A DNA stretch of 64,000 bases from Circinella minor (lineage: Eukaryota; Mucoromycota; Mucoromycetes; Mucorales; Lichtheimiaceae). Position numbers and translations under genes: made by a program. Positions 35,867 through 50,300 of the stretch are shown piece after piece. Numbering within the stretch: the stretch's first letter is position 1; each line of letters starts with the position of its first letter. The notes under the pieces were generated by a model that had not been told where the DNA came from, did no database searches, and was given only the letters and a program-made list of their open reading frames with translations. The stretch is taken from contig JAEPRB010000124.1 of the NCBI GenBank assembly GCA_016758965.1, positions 1 through 64,000 of the forward strand. Reading direction: 5' to 3'.

Positions 35867-38800
35867 ATTCCCTTTAATTTTCCTTTTATTTTGTGTATTA
35901 TCATTTATATATCTCTCTCACTTACACTCCATCTCATTTTCAACCAAGAATTCAATTTTTTTTAAAAAAATGATAGTCTTTCACTCTATACACTCACATT
36001 TATTTCATACCCTCTTTTTTATTATTATTGTCCCTTACTTTCTTCTTTTTTCTACCATGCATTGCTTTCAAAAAAAATCAAACAACAATTATTACAACAC
36101 ACATACACACGAAAGATATACATCCTTTCGCTTGTTTTATTTTGTCCTCACTTTTTTTTACCACAAATGAATCCTCCCTTTTATATATAGTCTTTTTACA
36201 CCGTTTCATTTCTCCCACTCCATTTGCACCACACTTACAACCCACAAATTTATATACATTTTTATATACATATATAGTTGACTTTGTCGTCGATGTAATA
36301 GCAATAATAGTATAGGCTTTTTTTATCATTATCATCAATCAATCATGTAAACTTTTTTTTTTTTTTTTGGTTTTTTTGTTCTTGTGCTGTCCAATTTCTA
36401 TTTTTTTGTCATAATCATAAAGTTGCGTTTTGGATATATATATCCGGCCCCTTTTTTATTATTATTTCTATACCAAAAAAGGCTATAGTTATGCAGTATG
36501 TATGGGATGTATGTTATAAACGTATAAACAAGCTTTTTCATATCTATTAATATTATAATTTTACTTCCACTTCTCCTAATAATAATAATTACTTTTAAGT
36601 AAATCTTTATTTCTTCTTTTTCTGCTACTCCCCCCCCCCAAAAAAAAATAATAAAAAAGGTAACAACGTAATTTTACTTATCTGAATTATAGTTAACTTT
36701 AGTGAATCAAGCCAAAAAGAATAAAAAAAAAGACTTGAGTTGGAAGAGTGGCGTAAGCAATTTTATTTCTTCTTCTCCTACTTTGATTGTGTTATGTGTT
36801 TTCTCAAAAAGTTTCGACTCCGCTTTGTTAGAGAATGAATATACGCCTTAAAAAAGTTTTTTGGTAGATCATTCTTTATGATCCGTGGTGGAACCTAACA
36901 CATTTTCTTCTTCATATTGTTGATATTGATATTATTATTATCTATTATTATTATCAATAACTAACTCCTTTTTTAGATTTATTTTTACTTCTTCAAGATT
37001 ATCAAATTATGAAAAACAAGAGAAACAGAAGGGGGTTAGTATAATACTCATCAATATATGGGATAAATCATCTTACCACATTCAATGATCCATTTTTGCA
37101 TGATATAATATAGGGTAAAATATGAAAATGTTATACACATTCAAACAATAATAACGAATACGTAAGATGTAATGGATTATAGTGAGGACAGTGAAAAATT
37201 GTTAAGAATGCTAGTTATTATTGATATAATATAAATAAGTTAAAAATTTACAAACTGTTTAGTAATACGAAATGAGAAAGTTTTAATGCAAGCGATCGAC
37301 CCTATAATACTGGACTTGTTGTGAATATTATTCTAACTTTTCTTCTTCTTTTCTTAATTTCGTCCCATCCCCCCTCCTTCTCCTTCTCCTTTGTTCTTAT
37401 TTGCTATCCTCCCCCGTATGTGTGTCTCTTTCTTCTTCTTGAGTACAAAGAAAAAACTTGTAAATATAAATGTATAGGTATGTATAGTATACGCCGTTTT
37501 ATGTACTGCACACATTTATGTACATACATATTACTATCCTTATATGTGTTTTTTTTTATAATTTTAGAAGATTTCTTTTTACTCTTGACTAAAAAAAGAA
37601 ATATTTTAATTCTAAAAAACAAGGTTGTGTTGCTTTCATTATCCTAACCTCTTTGTCCCCCACTTTCTTCTATTCTTTCTCCTTGAATACGTGATCATAA
37701 TTTTGTTTTCAACGAGGAAGATATTTATTAAACAACGTTTGTAATGAAGATAAAGAGTAAAAAGAGAGAACATGCTGAATAATAGTAATAAATGTAATAG
37801 AATAATAAACTTATTTGCTACTATTATTACATACTAAATAAAACAGACTATGGTTAAACGAAAGATTGTTTGTTTTTATTTATTATTTTATTATGCAATC
37901 ATTTTAGAAGCTAATATATTATATTTATACTATGAGATAAGAGAAAAGGTTTTTTTTATAACCTTACACTTTAATTTTATTATTTTCGGCCTTCATTTCA
38001 AATTAAGTAAAAGTGTACACCCACATTGAATAAACATCTCGTTAGGCATACAAGCCATGTTTTTCTCTCTCTCTCTCTCTCTCTAGCAGATAATTTCATT
38101 AATATATAAACTACATAATATAAATACATATAATAAAAAATAATATGTTTTCATTTGAATTTCTATTGGTCTATCCTACCCATTTTTTGGCTTATGAATA
38201 TTCCTCTATTATGTTTAGTTTTTAGAAAATAATAATACTACTAGTTTAACGTTTAATGACAGAAAAGACAGAGTGTATGCGTGGGCGTGTGAGTAAGACA
38301 AATATATATATACATACATACAACTCAACAAAATATTTTCCTTGTACTCCGCGGGTTATTTATCTTAAATTATCGCTTCCAACCGAAGGGGGGGGAACAC
38401 GACAGATACTGGGGACCCTTTATTAAATTGATAATTATAATTATTATTATAATAATAGAGAGAGAGAGAGAGAGGAAGAGAGGAAGAAAAAGTTAATACA
38501 TACTAATTACCGAAGATGCGGAGAGAAAAAAAAAAGAAGAGGTCATTTGGGTAGAACAAAATAATAATCGTTTCATTTCAGCTTTATTATAATTATTATA
38601 GTTATTAATATTTATTATCAAACTTTTAACCCAACAAGAACAAAGAAGTAGTATAAGTATATTGTATATGCGGAAAAGCAAAAATAAAAAAGTTAAAACT
38701 TATTTTTTTTACCATATAATTGGGGCCCTTCGTTTAGAGAATAAATTTGAGTCACTAAACCTTAAAAGAATTGTTATAATAAACATGTACTTATATTATT

Positions 38801-40853
38801 TTAGTATATGTCATGTTATATAATAAAAAGGGTACTATTATTTTTTATAAAACAATTTACATAATTATACGTAAGATTGATAAATGATGGTTTATTATTG
38901 ATATACTTACTATTATTTATTCCTTTTCCCGCTTCGGTTCCTTTTACACATTCAAACCTCTCCCCCAAAATCGTCATGTTTACTTTTTAATAAACCTTCT
39001 TTTTTTTTAAAAAAAATACGTAATAATAAAAAGTGGATTATAATTTATATAATTTTATTAAAAAATCACTATACTTCAGATTTTGAACTAATGTATCCTG
39101 TCAAAAATAATAACTATAAAAAAAAATGCAGAATGGTTAGAAACGATAGAAAATAACTTTTTTTTTGGCATATGTAACAGTTTCGCTTTTATTTTTATTT
39201 TATAAATTATTATAATAATAAAAAGAAGGCACCCATGAATTAGCTTTTACACACATTTATGAACACAAACGTATTTTGTAAATCTTTTAAGTACATCTTA
39301 TTTAAATCCTTTGAAAATAATATACATGTTATTATCAATTGATTAAACTTTATTTTTATTTTTATTTTTTATTACAGTATCATATAGTTTTTTTATGTGA
39401 CGTATATATATATATATATATATAGCTTATTAATCTCTCAATTAACAATCTCTCGCTTTTGCTTTCTATTAATATGCAGCATGTTACTATCACTTTCTCT
39501 AGCTCTCTCCCTGGTGTACAACATTTACTGAGTTAATTTTACCATTTACTCTGCATTCAACCCCAATTTTTAAGCTTTTAGTTCCCCATATAAGAAATCC
39601 ATTTAGAAATAATGGAAAAGGAATTGAAATATAAAACTAAATGACACTTCTTCAATGAAAAGAAAGAAAATCTTTCCCGCGCGTCAAAGTGGTGTTGTTT
39701 CCTCTCCTTAAAATAACTTGCTACAAAAAGAAATACTCTTTTGTTGTTGTTCTAAGAGTTAGTTTCCTGTTTTGTCATGACATAATAAATTACGAATCTA
39801 TTTATTCAAAATAAACTCCAAAATCGATTAAATGTGAAATATATATATTATCATTGCTATATAAATTTTAATTTAGTATCAACTATTTTTGCTCTTCTCT
39901 CTTTATGTTTCTCCCTCAAAAAAAAAGATACATCAAAAACATTTTATTTAATTCATCATGAATAAACATATGACGAGGTAAATAGAACAAAATAGATTCA
40001 TCATTATAGAATGATTATTGTCAAAAAAAGAAAATGTTATGGTATACAAAGTAATATATCAGAAGATCTACTAAAAAGAATTATGAGAAAAAAAAAGTGA
40101 TAATAAAATAAATAAATAAATAACTTTAAATTTTACATTTTAAGGGGTGTTTCTTGGGGGTGAGAGGAAGAGAAAAAGAAAAAAAAATGGATGTGCAGGA
40201 ACGGTGGCTATAAAAAAATTTCACGGAAGAAAAAAAAGGAAATAGTAAATTATGTAGAAAGTAAATAACTTATATTATAAAAATAAGAAGCACATGATTG
40301 TTGTATTATACATTTATTAATCTATAAGCATACACAAAATAATTTCTCTATAAACGTTTATCCATTATATCCTAAGTTAAAAAGGGTGTGTGTGAAATTA
40401 ACATGGTGTAATATACAGTACATCACACAACCATACATTTAAACTAACCCCCTACGCCTTTTTACCTTTTTTTCCTCCCACCCCCTTTTCCTATATACCA
40501 TTTTCCCCCTTAATTTTTTTTTAACTAATAGTACTTCCAATTAGACTTTTTTTATGCAAGAAATTGAACTAAAAAATTGAAACATAAAAGTTATCAAAGT
40601 AAAAGTGATTGGAAACGAGGATAACAGGATGATCGTCGTGTTTCTTTTTCTTTATTTTTTAAATAAACAACGTACGTAGTTGTTAATCAGCTGTTTTATA
40701 TCTAGATAAATAAGGGTGGTCCAGATGGTACATTCTATTTTCTGAAAATAAATTTCTATAGTAACTTGTTTGAAAATAAATCTCCATAGTTACTTCATAA
40801 AACTAATTCCCTAAAGTAACTTAGTAATAATAACGAAACTCGTTTTGGTTTTG

Positions 40854-40856
<3 letters not shown>

Positions 40857-40890
<34 letters not shown>

Positions 40891-40947
40891 TACTAATAAA
40901 CTATTTAGCTCCTTTACGCTTTTATTATATATATATATATATATATT
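40857..40947. repeat. Two AT dinucleotide microsatellites
   Basis: AT repeats at 40857-40886 and 40926-40947, separated by about 40 bases of unique sequence, in the gene-poor region downstream of the WOPR gene. They could form cruciform or fragile DNA; no function is visible. Confidence 0.9.
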
Positions 40948-43900
40948 AAAATTTGTTAGTACAATTTATTAGTAGTTTTGGTGTTGCTGTTATCTTCTCT
41001 TTTATTATTTCCAAATGATGTCGTAACATCATTGTGAATTATTAAGCCTTGTTCAAAAAAAAAAAAGAGTCTTGGTCGAACATTATGAATTCTTTTTATG
41101 ATCTAGCTCGCCAACTGTATATTATAAACACTCAAACAAAGAAAAAAAAAGCTTTAGACACAATTACCAAATTGGTAATAGTATCAGTTATTTATTTAAA
41201 TTAAGGTTTTATAACAAAAAAAAAAAATGGAAGAAAGACCCACAGTCAATCGGCCCGTTCCATTTTTTTCTTGAAAAAAAGTGATGTTGTACAATGTTCC
41301 ATTCACCTGGTATATGGAAAAATATGAATAATAATCCAATGACTGAGTCAACAAGCTTATTATTATTATGTTGCACAAAAATTTACACGTTTAAATAATT
41401 TATAAATTCTATTATTGCTAAAAATAGTGATTCTGTGGAATAATACTAAAAAAGAGATTATTATTTTTTCTATTAACAACACTGGGATCACACAATTTTC
41501 TATATTTTCATATTTTAATTTCTTGATTGAAAATCATTCTAAAAAAACAATTTTTTTTGGCGTATTATATAGAGCAACACAAAATAAACTTTCTTTTAAA
41601 TTACAACAACCATCAGCCTGGGGTTTGGGGGGTGGAGACTTGATTTTGTGCTAAAAAGTCATTCTATAATGTGGTTGTATTATTATTATTATTTGTTTAA
41701 CATTGAAAGGTTCTTTATTTAACAGCAAAATATAAAAACACGTTGTTTTCTATACCTTCATTTTTTTTTTGTTATGACAATTAGTAGCAAGAACAAAATA
41801 TAGTTTGAAGGCTATCAAAGATGCTCAAAAAAATAAATGATTGATTCATTTAAATTACTATCTCATTGTTGGCCCTGCAAGGTAGATCAACAGTAAGGAT
41901 TTGCATCACCTTTTAATAAAAAGACAAACCTTAATTTTTCTGACGTTGTGCAAAAAAAAAGAGTTTTCATTTAGATTACATATAATTATCAACCAGAAAT
42001 AAAAATATCAGCTTATCATAAGGTTCACTAATAATCTTTTATTGTTGTAATGTTACTTATCATTAAATTTCTTACTATATACTAAACTAAACTAATATTA
42101 TAACACCCATTCAATCATTATTTATTGTGAGACATTGAGATGGGATCTCGGAATATCAGAATTTTTTTTGTTATCCCGATGAATACTATATTTTGGACAA
42201 AGAGAAATGAACACAAGAAATAACTGCGCAACTTAAATAATATGTACTGCTTTTGATTTATGAGCAATGTTTTTTTTTTCAAATTGACGTTGTAGCCTAA
42301 TATTTATTGATCTTTCTACCAAGGAAGATAATAGTCATAGTGGTAGGCACTGATCTTATTATTGATTAGTTATACTTGTAGAATAACTCACTCCATATGA
42401 TGGTATGGTGATACGAGACTCGGACGTTTTCTTAAAAGCAAATCACATCCTAAAGTTGGTATAGCTAAAAAAAATCGTAAAATAAATGATCTGTTGCACT
42501 TTAGATAATAAAAAAATTCTTTTCGTTTGGTTCATGTAATATCTGGCCACTTTTTCCATTCAATGAACAAAAAGGTAACCCGCTACCAGCATCTATATTT
42601 TTCATTTTAATTAAAGACCGCTCCTACTATTATTATTTTTCAAATGTTATTTTCCCAGGCTTATCTCCTTTTTTTTTTTGTAACATTACTTTTATCAAAA
42701 TAATTATTGCTGATATAAATTGAGTTTCATCGTAATGACAACCTCCTCTCTCTCTCCCCCCCCCCAAAAATATATATATATATATGTTTTTAATTGTTGA
42801 GGCTATAAAAAGTTTCAGGCTAACTAGAGGTAATAACAGGACAGAATTTTTTTATACCTATATAATCTTCTGTTATTATTAAATATTTACATATCTAGCA
42901 GTAATATAGGTATGATTTTACTTGTTCTATATTGTATAGTGTTATTTTAATTTGGATAATAGTCTAATAACGATATTTGTGTATACCTCTTTGATAAAAC
43001 ATGATGTTTATATTATCAAATAAAGTAGATTCAAGTGTAGTGTGCCACCTCCTTGATTCTATGGTTGGTACCTGCAAACAAATGCTGTTTCAATTCTGAA
43101 TGTAGAGTTTTTTTTTGTAAGGCAGGTACCCAGTGATAAGAAGAAGACAAGCTTACATAAAACAATCACGTTAAGAAAAATGAGGTTATTTTCCGTTCGG
43201 AACCAGAGTTCACAGAATAAAACCGACGAAAACATAGATAAACAGAAAATTTCTGTTCTCGCCTGTTCTTCTCTGTGATCTGTGGATATCCATCCTTGTA
43301 TGACTATACATTTAGAAGAAAAAAAATAGTTTTAGGTCGATAAAAACGCACTAACCTAGAAGTCCTGGTGTATTAACTTTATTTTTATAGTCGTTACAAG
43401 TAGTTTTTTTTACTGTTCCAAATTTTCAAATTATCGTTTGCCCGAATTGTTTTTTTCTAATCATGATGGGTCATATGACACATTGTAGTTTGTCATCCAG
43501 TAAAGCTTATGAACTCAATTTTGTAATATACATCTTACATTGTTTGATATGTAACGAATATTTATTATCAATATGTATAAGTTATATCAATAAGTAAAAA
43601 ATGTATTGTTATACATATAATGAACGCTAACATTAAGAAAGACTTTTAAGACGCGCAGGATTTCCATAAATAAACTCATTTTTTGTTGTTATACTTGTTG
43701 ATATCATAAAACTCGTTTTTTTTACATACTATAATTTGATATCAAATGTCTTTTTTTTTATTCAATAGTATTGCCTTAATCGCTTGATAAGCTGCTTCTA
43801 ATTATTTTTGAAAAACCAATTAAATGTCGCGATCCTATCCCCATCATGATGATCGTGTAAAATATAAATTTTGTTGTTGTTAAATCATTACTACTATGCA

Positions 43901-45562
43901 TTTAAAGATATAGAACACAATAACACCAGCTTTTAATTTAATAGTAACAATAATAAGGCATAATAAAAATATGCAATTCTCTAAAGTACGTTTGTCACTT
44001 ACATAATTGGAATAAATTGGGAATAGTAGAATAAATACCTGCGACATATATACTTGGAGCACTCAAAAAAAAAACTTCATGCGTGACCGTACCGAAACCA
44101 AAATACATTACCTACTTAAATTATTAATAATAGGAGCGCACTTTAGTCTAAAAGAAAACTTTGCTTCTCATAAATCTTGTTAAAACTATGCTGAGTAACC
44201 TTGCAGGTACTGTAGTGAGACGACTTGATTTTTTCCATTTTTTTTTTTTTAGATTTGTGTATTTGGAAAGCAATCTTGTAATGCTGAACCAAGCATCTTA
44301 TTATAATTTCTTGCTCTTGTTATAAATGACAAGTGAATAAGAAAGATTCAACGAGAAAACAGTATATGTGTGTATGAATGAGAAATATAACTTATTCAGT
44401 GGGTACGTAGCTGTTGCAATGCTACCTATGACAATTAAGCTAACGACATCGTCTGAAGCAAAGTAACAATCACTTAATTTTTGAAATAATTAAAAAAACA
44501 CGATCAAAGGAGCATTTAGTTTTCAGATCCAAAAAGTTTCTCTTCTCATATTTTTATTATTTACCCTAGTACAACGTCGTCACTACCATTGGAATTGTTG
44601 ATCCGGAGTTGAAGCCGTCTAGAACAGCAGTGACACGCATTAAATTTGACTAACCTGGACAGACTGGAGATGGCTCTTATAGCACCCAGTTTATGTATTT
44701 TTCAATTCATTTATCACTCTCCTTGTTAGCCATACAAAAAAGTGCATAATTGCTGTCAAATGGTAAAGAATTCAACAATGCAAAGAATGCTGTATTTACC
44801 TCTGATCAAGAGAAAAAAATTCATTCATATTGACCGAAAGAAGGTCCATTTTGATACCTTTACTTCTGGAATCAGAATTAAATCAATCTTTTTTGCTGAT
44901 AATATAATCGGCTTTTTATATGATGTAGTCCATGTATATTCATAATAACCTAAGAAAAATTATCGGTAAGTCCTGTGTTACCATGCAGCTCGCTGAATCT
45001 ATATTATTTATCAGTGGTAACTCATACCATAAAGAGTTAGGCTGAATTCGAATACTCTTTTTTTCATTTTATATTTGTGTGAAAGATCCCAGAAAAATAG
45101 AGTGTTCAGAATATCACCCAATCTTTGAGAGATTACTGTTCAACATGGTTATTTTAACAGAACTATGTATCTTGCAGCATAGCGCTATTTGTGTCTAAAT
45201 TTTCCATTCAAGTATTTTATTATTTGATCTTGTGATCTGGTAATTTTCCTATTTTCATACAACTTTGTTCTTTTTTAATAAAAACGAATCAGTTATTTTT
45301 TCTGCTTCTCTTTTTTTATTAGCTTTTTACATTAAAATAGATTTATTTTTATTTTTTTCATCCTAGACTTGCCTGTTATTAGGAGACGATTGCGGAAGCA
45401 AAAAAAAGAAATTTAGTCTTCATGAAGAATATAGAAGCTATCTTGCACCAACTATTATGTTGGAAATCGTATAGTTTACATTAGTGGCAAATGACTCATT
45501 TTATATAATCGATAAATATAACATCTATATAAATAAAAATTAACATAATATAAAACCACATT

Positions 45563-46266
45563 ATGTCATCACTATATTCTTCAACCAATCTCTTTTCCGA
45601 GGAGAAGGAAGAGAAGAAGAAGAAGAAAAACGTGGGTATTTCGAAGATAAGTAGTTTTGTATACTGTAATATGATATATTATATAAAATAAATAAAGCGA
45701 AGATTCATACAGTTAATACATTATTGTTATATAATTTCCAAAAATTTAGATGACAGATGTTGGACGACACCTGATGGAGCAGATATCATTGTACCCCCCT
45801 ACCATTGACTATTGTCATGGATTTTGGGAAAAATATCTTAGGTTGTAAGAAATCAGTAAGTTAGTATACTTTATATTATGCTCGTTACATCTTATGCAAC
45901 ATGAAGTATTAATATTGTATAACTTATTTTATTAGTACTAATTTTTTTTAGTTTAGTAGTCCATAGCGATAAAGCAATCACCAACCTACAAAGTGTTCCC
46001 GGTAAGAAAGAAGATATAAATGGTCCTTCCAGAACATTATTCTGCAATTAATACTCTGAATGTTAACCAGTTTTATCCTGTGACAGAATTCATGCACTGA
46101 GAATAAGATAATAAAAGAGAAGTTAGCAAAGGATAAATTTTAAAGCATATGTTGTTATATGCTCACAGTGTTGACTAATAGTTCCCAACTTCGCTATTCA
46201 AACCATGCTACATAATATTTCTTATGCATAGATGCCAAGATTGTTCCTTGGGCTTACACAAGATAA
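45563..46266 (+). CDS. Candidate four-exon small gene, unknown (82 aa)
   Basis: Not recognised as any family. Exons 45563-45631, 45750-45844, 45952-46001 and 46232-46266 join in phase to an 82-aa protein. It starts MSSLYSSTNLFSEEKEEK with a lysine run. The central part (GRHLMEQISLYPPTID; YCHGFWEKYLRFLVVHSD; KAITNLQSVP) looks helical, and the end is KIVPWAYTR. The second donor is GTAAGA. The next acceptor follows a TACTAAT branch-like motif and a T-run, and the third donor is also GTAAGA. The frame is open only after splicing, and the GC-richer patches match the exons. Alternatives are a lineage-specific gene, part of a larger gene, or a decayed one. Confidence 0.42.
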
Positions 46267-47303
46267 TAATTAATACCCCTTAATCTGATATGTATATTTG
46301 TATAAATTATAGCCCTATCAAAATAGTATGCTTCAAGAACTGTTTGGTCTGATAAAGGTGCTTTATATCTTTTCACCACTTTATATATACCTTAATATTC
46401 TTCTCACATGACAGTGTTCTTGTATACTTTATATCAAATAAAAAGGGTCAAGCGACTCCACCATTAATTATATATACAAGCCGTATGAATCAATACGTAC
46501 GTCATAAAAGTAAACTATATTCTTCAAGTTGCCAGTTTACAATACTAGATTAATATATTTGACATATATTAATAGGACCGAAGGATTCAGAAAATGTATT
46601 ATTTTATACTTATTATTTGTATTAGTAAATAAAAAAAGGATGATTTATATTACAAGCGCTATTCTATACATAAGTTGTAGCTGTACATGAGTGGCATTTC
46701 ATATAATTCTTCTTACAAATAAACATTCTCCAAATTATTAAAAGAGATTTATCAAAAGATACTACCAAGTAGAAAAAGAATCATAAGATATTCCAAATAT
46801 CATGGCCTAAAAAAATTGCGACTGGTTTATAAAATAACTGCTATAATCTATTGAAAAAAATTCAATTCTTTGCTTCGTCTTCATGTCCAGCCTTAATAAT
46901 AAATAACCATATAATATATTATAGTACACATGATGAAAAACCCAATAAGAGTCCAGAATCAGTACGTATCATCCTATTGTTGGTTATGATTATTAAATAT
47001 TTCAATAATATACCCATCCTATTATAAACAATAAGAAATAATAGTATATTTGATTCTATTACTACTACCGCTACTTGTACTTAAATTAATGTTATTAGAA
47101 ACACATCCAAGTTGAGTTTATTATTATTGTTATTATTATTAAGCTGGTTGTTTGACCGATTTTTTAAGCTAATCCTTTTTTCTTTTTGCGCTCTTCTCCA
47201 AAAAAAAAAGTTTATTACACCACCCCCTTTTTTTCTTTCTTCCTTCCTTCTTTCTTTCCAACAAAAGAAAAGTCTAATTAAACAGCTTAAAAACTAAGTA
47301 CTC

Positions 47304-50300
47304 ATGGATGAGGATGCAGGTAAATAGTAGTAAAAGAATATACGCAATACAAAATTTATTATTATATACTTGATTACTCAATTAAAAATAATTAACTGTT
47401 GTCAAAATATAATGTGTATACGCGTTTTTCCTCTTAGAAATCTGCCGGGTATGTCGCTGTGGTGACACTCCTGAGCAACCACTGTTCCACCCATGTAAAT
47501 GCTCAGGTAGTATTCGACATGTTCACCAAGACTGGTAAATAATTATCTCTTTTTTTTAACTTAATTAAGTTTTTCACACACATTTATTGAATGAACTGAC
47601 TGAGTTTATTATGGGTCTCTTTTATGCAGCTTGACGGAATGGTTATCACATAGTCGAAAGAAGTAATGAATCAATGAAATGATTGAGTTGTAGGGTTGAG
47701 TAGAGGGTGTAATGAAAAATACATTTATAAACAAAGTTGAATTTGCTAACTAACTATTAAAAAAAATCGTTTATATATATTCCTTATATTATTAAGATAT
47801 TGCGAACTTTGTGAACATCCATTTTCATTTACTCCAGGTTTGTTTCAATATACTTTTCTTTTGATTGTCAAATAAGAACATTAATAGACAAAAAAATAAC
47901 ACTTTGCTTTGATATAATAGTATATCGACCTGATATGCCGGAATCCCTACCAATCACTCTTTTCATCAAACAATTATACAAAAAAATAGTCTTTCTTACC
48001 TGTACAGTTATTCGAGCCTTTGTTGTATCGTCAGTGTGGCTCATATTACTACCTTATTTAACTGTATGGACTTGGCGATTTTATCTTTGGAGTGGAGAAA
48101 ATTTAGCTCATCGATTAAGTCGATTTCAAAATATCAATATAGCATCATCATCAACAACATCAACAACAGCATCTCTAATAACACCATTTGCATCATCCTC
48201 ATCTTTATTATCAATATCAGCAACAGCATCTTCATTATTATCATCTACATCAATAACATCAGCAGCACTATCAACATCAGCATCAGCAACATCATTCAGT
48301 GATAACAACAATGACGAAAATTTATACCTAACAAACGTATTTCCTCATACTATCAATATTGAAAAAATGCTAAAAAGTTTTAATACCAAGTAAGTTAGTT
48401 TGTATAAAAATATATTTGAGTGACTGAGGGATAAAAAAAATTAGGCGTGTAAAATATATATATATTTAACTAAGAAACTATATTTGATCTCTGGATTTTT
48501 CTCTTTTCAGAACCTTTTTGGCTGATTGTTTCGAAGGTCAAATTATTACATGTATTGTTGTTATTGCTTTTGTTGCTGTATTTTTATTACGAGAATGGAT
48601 TATACAAAATATACCAGCTGAATTTGAAGAAGAAGAGGAAGAAGAAGATAATGATGATGATGATAATCGAGTAGTAATAGACGAGGATGAGTTGATGGAT
48701 GAAACAATACATTTGGATGGAACGGAACATTATTATCATCAACAACAGCATCAGCATCAGCAACAAGAACAACAACATCAATTCCCTGCCCATGATATAT
48801 CAAATAATAACGGTGGGATTGGGGGTGGATTGGATCGACGAAGAGAAGCCATTTATGAATTACAGCAAAATGATATATACCAAACTGATCATACCAGTGA
48901 TAACAATAATACCGAGCCTCAGACACTGGATGTAGATGATTCTTATTCAAAGCATACCTCTTCAGTTGCATCAACATCATCAACTGAACATGATTATCTA
49001 CATTCTTTGGAAGGAGATGATACAAGTGATACAGAAGATATCAATATTCCCATGGTGGCACGTGGTGAACCTCCTAATGCTCCAATTATGCGGCATGTTG
49101 ATCATCATTTTGATATACGAGGCCAAAGACGTGCTATATTATTTGAAGAGCAAGTTAATGATAATGAAATGATGTTACCACCCGCTGCTGCTGACGTACT
49201 AGGCCCAGGAGAAGAAAATCATTTACAACAACAAAATAACAATAACAATGACGTTGAAAATGATGATAATGAAATGGAGGACGAAAATTTCGGTGATGAT
49301 ATTGATGGCATATTGGAAGCCATTGGTATGCGTGGAAATTATTGGATGCTGGCACAAAATTCGGCATTAATGTCATTATTGATCAGTTTATGTCTTGGTG
49401 CAGCCGTTTGGATGCCTTATGTTACTGGAATTATGTTTATCATGGTAAATAATTAGCTTCATTATATTATATATATTTATAATTGAGAGATCGAATTTCT
49501 TAAATATATTACTTTTTTTTTTTTTTATTTTTATAAAAAAATTGCAGGAATCACCATTTCAAGCTGTCGGGACACTATTATGGATTGTGCGAAAAGCTAC
49601 AGATCCATTGTTAGATACTGCTTTTTTAATCTTCACAGCCTATATTTGGCCATTTATATCACATATCCCACAAATGACTTATAGTCAAGAATTATACCAA
49701 AAATTGATTTCTTTTAAAGCCATCCATTGGATACAAAATACAACTATTCATTTTACCGATAAACTGCATGATTTACTCGATCAAATATATGTCATTTCCT
49801 CTTCTTATTCCCCAACAATATCGACACCGACTACTTCACCATCAATAACACTGACAGATAACACCTCCATAAGTAACATCGGTAACGTGTTCTCTATTAT
49901 GGCGGCACCCAATTGGAACGATACTCAAATAACAGTGAACAACTTAATTGAGCAAATCAAACCCATATTCAACAATCGTCTAGAAAAATACCATAACATC
50001 GCTGTCAGTCAATCACCATTTGATCGTTTTATCTGTATAAGCATTGGGTACTTCGTCATTATTTTGGTCAGCTACTGGTACTTATCACGAACACATGTTG
50101 CTTACGCTACCTTTGGTAGATCAGCAAGACAGGTGATTCAGCAACAAGGCATTATTCTCAAGGTGGCTATGTTTATTGCCATTGAATTATTACTTTTCCC
50201 AATTGTCTGTGGTATACTTTTGGATGTATCATCCTTGACACTTTTTAAAGAAGCTACCATGGAAAGTCGAATGGAATATCTTCAATCCCATCCTCTTGCA

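Larger units (their letters stand above)
35867..47303. other. 11.4-kb gene-poor region downstream of the WOPR gene
   Basis: No recognised gene. The first kilobase is pyrimidine-rich and may be WOPR 3' UTR. It carries C-run/A-run tracts (36630-36648, 42756-42770), AT microsatellites (40857-40886, 40926-40947, about 39405-39423), a TC repeat near 38070 and an AG repeat near 38458. There is a 17-bp palindrome (AACAGAAA, one base, TTTCTGTT) near 43241-43257. GC-richer, partly open patches lie at 43030-43290, 44400-44680 and 45560-46270; the last can be read as a small spliced gene (listed separately). The final part holds the Doa10 promoter. Confidence 0.65.

Noticed and set aside
43181..43293. 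A 27-codon minus-strand frame and a 17-bp palindrome near 43250
   Set aside because: The frame is too short and ends in TGA without a usable splice site. The palindrome is A/T-rich and may be chance.
48126..49376. Several open frames on both strands inside Doa10 exons 5 and 6
   Set aside because: They are shadows of the Ser/Thr/Ala-rich and acidic low-complexity coding sequence in the true frame.
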